From: an uncultured Bacteroidales bacterium
Lineage (GTDB): Bacteria > Bacteroidota > Bacteroidia > Bacteroidales > F082
DNA length: 27,579 nt
Reading direction: 5' to 3'
Assembly: GCA_937902805.1 (NCBI GenBank)
Contig: CALEMB010000138.1
Location: 1-27,579 of the forward strand
The position numbers were made by a program, and so were the translations under genes. The first letter of the stretch is position 1; every line of letters begins with the position of its first letter. The notes under the pieces are model-generated. The model was given only the letters and a program-made list of their open reading frames with translations. It was not told the DNA's origin and ran no database searches. Positions 24,183-27,579 of this stretch are shown here, one piece after another.

Positions 24183-24553
24183 TGCTTAAACTGTTTGGTT
24201 TTCTCAATAATGTCAAGGCTTGCCTGCTCGTTCAAATGTGCCGACAAGTTTTGTTTGTATTCGGGATAACGCGCCTCAATGTTCATTGGCACCATATAAT
24301 CAATGAATTCCAACTGCTCTTCTGTCATTTGCTCCAGCAATCCACAACCATCAAGCAACTTGACATGGCTGTGGATATAGGGTGGCATATCATCTCTGAT
24401 CGAAGTCCAATAGGCTTTGAGCATCTTTTCAATGACTTGATGGCACATAAAGGCAACATAAAGCCAATGCTTGGTTTTATGCATATCCTCTGCCACTGCA
24501 AGATCTTCGTTTGCAATGTCAATCCAGTATTGAACTTTTTCTTCCTTTTCCAT
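24161..24553 (-). CDS. HEPN domain protein (likely toxin of an MNT-HEPN pair)
   Basis: A 130-residue helical protein matching the PF05168-type HEPN layout. The N-terminal helices carry WIDIANEDLAVAEDM and YVAFMCHQVIEKMLKAYW, then a PPYIHSHVKLLDGCG turn, then MNIEARYPEY. Many HEPN toxins have an R-x4-6-H RNase motif. Here the nearest pair is Arg53 with His61 or His63 (7 or 9 residues between), so the canonical RNase spacing is not met. The protein may instead act by binding or belong to a non-RNase HEPN branch. It is the first gene of the pair, with MNT following and overlapping by 22 bp. A TATTTTTG element on the minus strand at 24604-24597 may be its promoter. It diverges from dgt. Confidence 0.85.
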   Translation of the reverse strand: MEKEEKVQYWIDIANEDLAVAEDMHKTKHWLYVAFMCHQVIEKMLKAYWTSIRDDMPPYIHSHVKLLDGCGLLEQMTEEQLEFIDYMVPMNIEARYPEYKQNLSAHLNEQASLDIIEKTKQFKQWILQKF

Positions 24554-24596
24554 CGTATCGCTTGGCTTTCGCTACAAAATCAAGTATATATCGGTG

Positions 24597-24604
24597 CAAA
24601 AATA
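24597..24604 (-). promoter_or_regulatory. Possible -7 element of the HEPN-MNT pair
   Basis: The minus strand reads TATTTTTG, a match to TAnnTTTG. Transcription from about 24590 would give a leader of ~37 nt before the HEPN ATG. No TTTG is found at the expected -33 position, so this rests on one element. Confidence 0.4.
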
Positions 24605-24644
24605 AAGAAAAAATCGAAAAAAGAGCCAGTTGGACGAAATTTCC

Positions 24645-24652
24645 TAATTTTG
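24645..24652 (+). promoter_or_regulatory. Possible -7 element of dgt
   Basis: TAATTTTG matches TAnnTTTG and lies 21 bp before the chosen dgt ATG at 24674. The -33 TTTG is not evident. It supports the short start of dgt over the long upstream extension of the reading frame, which runs antisense through the HEPN gene. Confidence 0.4.
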
Positions 24653-24673
24653 CGCCAACAAAGCCACCACCCC

Positions 24674-25987
24674 ATGAACTGGGCCGACCTACTCTCCAAC
24701 AAACGTTACGCGCAGGCGCAGAAAAGCCCCGACATCCGCAGCAGCTTCCAGCGCGACTACGACCGCATCCTCTTCAGCAGCCCCTTCCGTAGGCTGCAAA
24801 ACAAGACGCAGGTGTTTCCGCTTCCTGGTGCCCAGATGGTCCACAACCGGCTGACGCACAGTCTCGAAGTGGCCAGCGTGGGACGCTCCATCGCCTGCCG
24901 TGCAGTGGAAAAGCTCACCAAGAAGCACCCCGAGCTGAAAGAGCACCAGTCCGACATTGAGACCATTGTGGCCTCAGCCTGTTTGGCGCACGATTTGGGT
25001 AATCCGCCCTTCGGACATTCAGGAGAGGATACCATCAGCAGCTTCTTCATGGATGGCAAAGGCAAGGAACTGAAAGACAAAGTCCTGCCCGAGCAGTGGA
25101 GCGACCTCATCGCCTTCGAGGGCAACGCCAACGCCTTTAGGCAATTGACCCACCAGTTCACAGGACGTAGGGCGGGCGGCTTCTCGCTGACTTCCGCAAC
25201 CTTAGCCACCTTGCTGAAATACCCCTACCCTTCCTTTAACAAAGGCAACCGCAAGAAATACAACGTCTTTTATTCTGAAATCGAGGCGTTTAAGGAGGTG
25301 GTCGAAGAATGCGGCCTTCCTCGGATTGATGCGGAGCATCTGGTTTATGCCCGCCACCCGCTGTCGTACATGATGGAGGCTGCCGACGACATCTGCTACC
25401 TGGTTTTGGATATGGAAGACGCCCACAAGCGCGGCATCATCAGCACCGAGGCTATCGAAAACTGTTTCCTGTCGTTCTTCGACCCCGAAAAGGACAAACA
25501 GTTCTTTGCCCACAAGGAAAAGGCCTACAAGGAGGTAAGCGACACCAACGAGCGCATGGCCTTCCTGCGCGCTATGCTTATCAACAAACTGGTGAACTGC
25601 GCCAGCGACATCTTCTGCAAGAACTACGACGCCATCATGGAAGGCCGCTTCGAGAAGAGCCTCATCTCACATCTGCCCGATTTCGAGAAAAACGCCCTCG
25701 ACATCTGCCGCGATGCTTCCGTAAAACACATCTACCGCCATCCTTCCGTGATGAAAATCGAGCTGACGGGCTTCAACGTCATCGGGATGCTGCTGGAAGA
25801 GTTCACTGACGCCATTTTGAACCCCGACACTCCTTATAACACAAAGCTGTTGTCGCTCGTCCCCGAACAGTTCAAGGTGGAGACCGACGACACCTACACC
25901 AAGCTCCAGTCCGTCATCGACTTCATCTCCAACATGACCGACCTCTACGCCGTGCAACTTTACAAAGACCTGAGAGGTATCGACTGA
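24674..25987 (+). CDS. dgt: Deoxyguanosinetriphosphate triphosphohydrolase-like HD protein
   Basis: A 437-residue HD-domain hydrolase of the Dgt family, which cleaves dGTP (and sometimes other dNTPs) to the deoxynucleoside and triphosphate. The signature FRRLQNKTQVF sits at 38-48. The metal ligands appear as His62 in NRLTHSLEVASVGR, His106-Asp107 in LAHDLGNPPFGHSGED and Asp238/239 in EAADDICY. The length is typical of Bacteroidota Dgt. The frame is open upstream to 24110, but that part is antisense to the HEPN gene. The start at 24674 gives the expected N-terminus MNWADLLSNKRY and has a -7 element just upstream. The stop codon shares one base with the next start (TGATG), so the secreted protein gene is translationally coupled. 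Role: dNTP pool control. Confidence 0.95.
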   Translation: MNWADLLSNKRYAQAQKSPDIRSSFQRDYDRILFSSPFRRLQNKTQVFPLPGAQMVHNRLTHSLEVASVGRSIACRAVEKLTKKHPELKEHQSDIETIVASACLAHDLGNPPFGHSGEDTISSFFMDGKGKELKDKVLPEQWSDLIAFEGNANAFRQLTHQFTGRRAGGFSLTSATLATLLKYPYPSFNKGNRKKYNVFYSEIEAFKEVVEECGLPRIDAEHLVYARHPLSYMMEAADDICYLVLDMEDAHKRGIISTEAIENCFLSFFDPEKDKQFFAHKEKAYKEVSDTNERMAFLRAMLINKLVNCASDIFCKNYDAIMEGRFEKSLISHLPDFEKNALDICRDASVKHIYRHPSVMKIELTGFNVIGMLLEEFTDAILNPDTPYNTKLLSLVPEQFKVETDDTYTKLQSVIDFISNMTDLYAVQLYKDLRGID

Positions 25988-27525
25988 TGAAAAAGTTGTT
26001 GGCCATAGTATTGCTGTTGCTGTGCGGATTGTTGTCGTTCGCGCAAGAAAAGGAGGAACGCATTCCCACGTCTTTGAGAAGTTCAAGGTCCTATCTAATC
26101 ACCGATGGCACTGACCAAAACACGGCCTATTTGAAAGGAAAATGCCGTCAGGCGGGATTGGACTTGGGCCTTTTGGTGCTGGCCAACCGCATCCCCACCG
26201 ATAGCAAACTGGTTGCACCCAAGCCTTCGGAGCACCTGTTGAAACAAGGTATCCTACGCCTTCAGCTCCCGATGGACGAAAAGCAAAACGAGTTCGCCGT
26301 CTATCATTCCGAGCTTTTCGACATCCCCGCTACCATCAACGTGCTGCAAATCGAGGACGAGCTGATCACCTACCGCACCACGGAAGTGTCGGGCAATATT
26401 AACCTTTTCTACCATTGCGTGCGTGGTGCCTTCGGCACAAAAGCTAAGGCTCACAGCAAAGATGCTGTCGTCTACAAACTTTGGGACACGCCTGAACGCA
26501 CCCTCCTCCCCGACCTTGAAGTGCAAGACCAAATGGCGCAAAATGTAGCCAAAGAACTTGCCCAAACCCACTATCCCCTATTGATTTTCAACGACCTGAA
26601 GAGCTACGCCTACAACGAGCAAGGCGACACTGCCATCGCTCATTTCCTCGACACGATTCGCAAATACAACCCCGATAAACTCATACAAGCCGACCAGCTC
26701 ACCCCTGCCTCGTGGTACCGACTGAGCCGCGTCAACGAAAACCAACTGTGGAACGAGGCGATGCGGACCAAGGTCATGGAAACGCTTCCCGACAAACAGT
26801 TGTTTTATCATACCTGCATGATGCCTTGGATGATTGGCGACTTCCAAATCATCCTTGCCGACAAAAACCGCAAAGCCACCACACTCGAGGAGTTGGAATG
26901 GTTCCTTTCCATTGCCGCCGCTTTCGATGGCGGTTTCGGCCTCGACTTCAGCGAGAAAACCATGCGTGCCCATGGGCTGACGGAAAAGATGCTGAACACC
27001 ATACGCCTTTGGGAAACGCTACGATTATCAGATGCTTTCAGCGAGGAACAAAAAGAGGGTTTCAAAGACCCTTATGGCAACTGGCATATAGAGCAAGCCG
27101 ACGATTCCACCTGTTTGCTCTATCCCCAGCATATTTCAAGGCGCTATTATTGCAATTTTGATGGAGGAAACTGGCAGTGGGACAATCCCTACGAAGGCCG
27201 TTTCGCCCTGCAAATCGCTGTGGAAGGCAGAGGCAGCCTCAATGAGCCTTGCTTTAACACCGCTAACGGCACCCTTTGCTTCACTTGCACTCTCCATGCG
27301 GGGCAATACCTCATCTACGACTTTGATGGCGCTGCACGCATCACGGACCAGAACTACAACACTTTGAAAACCATCACGCCACAAGGCACAGCCCTGCTTG
27401 CCAAAGGCAACAACGAAGTTTCTTTTTCATACGAAGTGAGCCAAGGCCAAAAGGAACCCGAGGTGACGGTGCGTTATTTCACACGCGGCACAGCCGAGAC
27501 GCTCCCCTTGTTACCAAAGAACTGA
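25987..27525 (+). CDS. Secreted protein, possibly glycoside-hydrolase-like (function unknown)
   Basis: A 512-residue protein with a signal peptide (LLCGLLSFAQ), no lipobox and no T9SS domain. Residues ~112-160 (INVLQIEDELITYRTTEVSG, then YHCVRGAFGTKAKAH) and ~180-225 (QDQMAQNVAKELAQ, LLIFNDLKSYAY, AIAHFLDTI) remind me of Bacteroidota TIM-barrel proteins annotated as putative glycosidases, where the second segment usually reads close to FDGLEG. Here the acidic residues of that segment are not clearly conserved (FNDLKSY), so an active glycosidase is uncertain. Residues ~390-500 look like a beta-sandwich, perhaps carbohydrate binding. The ATG overlaps the dgt stop by 1 bp, an odd pairing of a nucleotide-pool enzyme with an exported protein. 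No terminator is visible before the window ends. The family is recalled from memory, so treat it as unassigned. Confidence 0.7.
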   Translation: MKKLLAIVLLLLCGLLSFAQEKEERIPTSLRSSRSYLITDGTDQNTAYLKGKCRQAGLDLGLLVLANRIPTDSKLVAPKPSEHLLKQGILRLQLPMDEKQNEFAVYHSELFDIPATINVLQIEDELITYRTTEVSGNINLFYHCVRGAFGTKAKAHSKDAVVYKLWDTPERTLLPDLEVQDQMAQNVAKELAQTHYPLLIFNDLKSYAYNEQGDTAIAHFLDTIRKYNPDKLIQADQLTPASWYRLSRVNENQLWNEAMRTKVMETLPDKQLFYHTCMMPWMIGDFQIILADKNRKATTLEELEWFLSIAAAFDGGFGLDFSEKTMRAHGLTEKMLNTIRLWETLRLSDAFSEEQKEGFKDPYGNWHIEQADDSTCLLYPQHISRRYYCNFDGGNWQWDNPYEGRFALQIAVEGRGSLNEPCFNTANGTLCFTCTLHAGQYLIYDFDGAARITDQNYNTLKTITPQGTALLAKGNNEVSFSYEVSQGQKEPEVTVRYFTRGTAETLPLLPKN

Positions 27526-27579
27526 GTAACTGTTCAAAATTAAGCTACATGATTTTTGACGCGGGACACGGATCTGGGA
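27526..27579. other. Right edge: unresolved sequence, possible dispersed repeat or gene start
   Basis: Fifty-four bases after the last stop. The end (GACGCGGGACACGGATCTGG) resembles the ACACGGATNTNGCGGAT-type dispersed intergenic repeats I recall from Bacteroidales genomes. An ATG at 27549 opens MIFDAGHGSG, which looks superficially like the start of an N-acetylmuramoyl-L-alanine amidase core, but ten residues are too few to decide. Confidence 0.3.

Noticed and set aside
24110..24673. 5' extension of the dgt reading frame
   Set aside because: It is antisense to the HEPN gene, has no resemblance to Dgt, and a normal Dgt N-terminus starts at 24674 right after a -7 element.

Overview
The window comes from a member of the Bacteroidota, most likely a gut or oral-type member of the order Bacteroidales. 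Four things point there: C-terminal type IX secretion (T9SS) sorting domains (YPNP...G-Y-hydrophobic-K-L) on three proteins, gingipain-type C25 and streptopain-type C10 cysteine peptidases, Bacteroides-type promoters (TTTG, 19-21 nt, TAnnTTTG), and few Shine-Dalgarno sequences. No rRNA, tRNA, CRISPR array or recognisable transposase gene was seen.

Layout. Positions 2-4068 (+) hold a cluster of secreted proteins: the C-terminal part of an adhesin-like T9SS protein, a complete C25 peptidase, and a small secreted protein, closed by an intrinsic terminator. A 650-bp gap (4069-4718) carries nested inverted repeats, a 23-bp-period direct repeat and a good promoter. It leads into ppdK (pyruvate, phosphate dikinase), which is followed by a REP-like palindromic repeat and a strong terminator. 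At 7668-10973 (+) is a large C10 peptidase with an added beta-helix, four ~46-aa Cys modules and a T9SS tail. It converges on, and overlaps by 11 bp, the addA helicase-nuclease gene. The tamB-addA pair (minus strand, 5-bp gap) runs divergently from tsaD (+).

Positions 19828-23549 (-) form a tight three-gene envelope operon: an OmpA-like periplasmic protein, an outer-membrane-barrel-like protein and a multidomain surface lipoprotein. Its 5' leader holds a long imperfect hairpin that competes with a terminator-like stem and T-tract. Next come a HEPN-MNT toxin-antitoxin-type pair (minus) and, divergently, dgt (dGTPase) translationally coupled to a secreted glycosidase-like protein. The last 54 bases are non-coding or the start of something unresolved.

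How the genes fit together. The secreted peptidases suggest a protein-degrading lifestyle that depends on a T9SS encoded elsewhere. PpdK connects pyruvate and PEP. TamB serves envelope biogenesis, AddA double-strand-break processing, and TsaD tRNA t6A synthesis. The least ordinary parts are the envelope operon with its attenuator-like leader, the C10/beta-helix fusion, the apparently ATT-initiated tamB, and the structured region upstream of ppdK.
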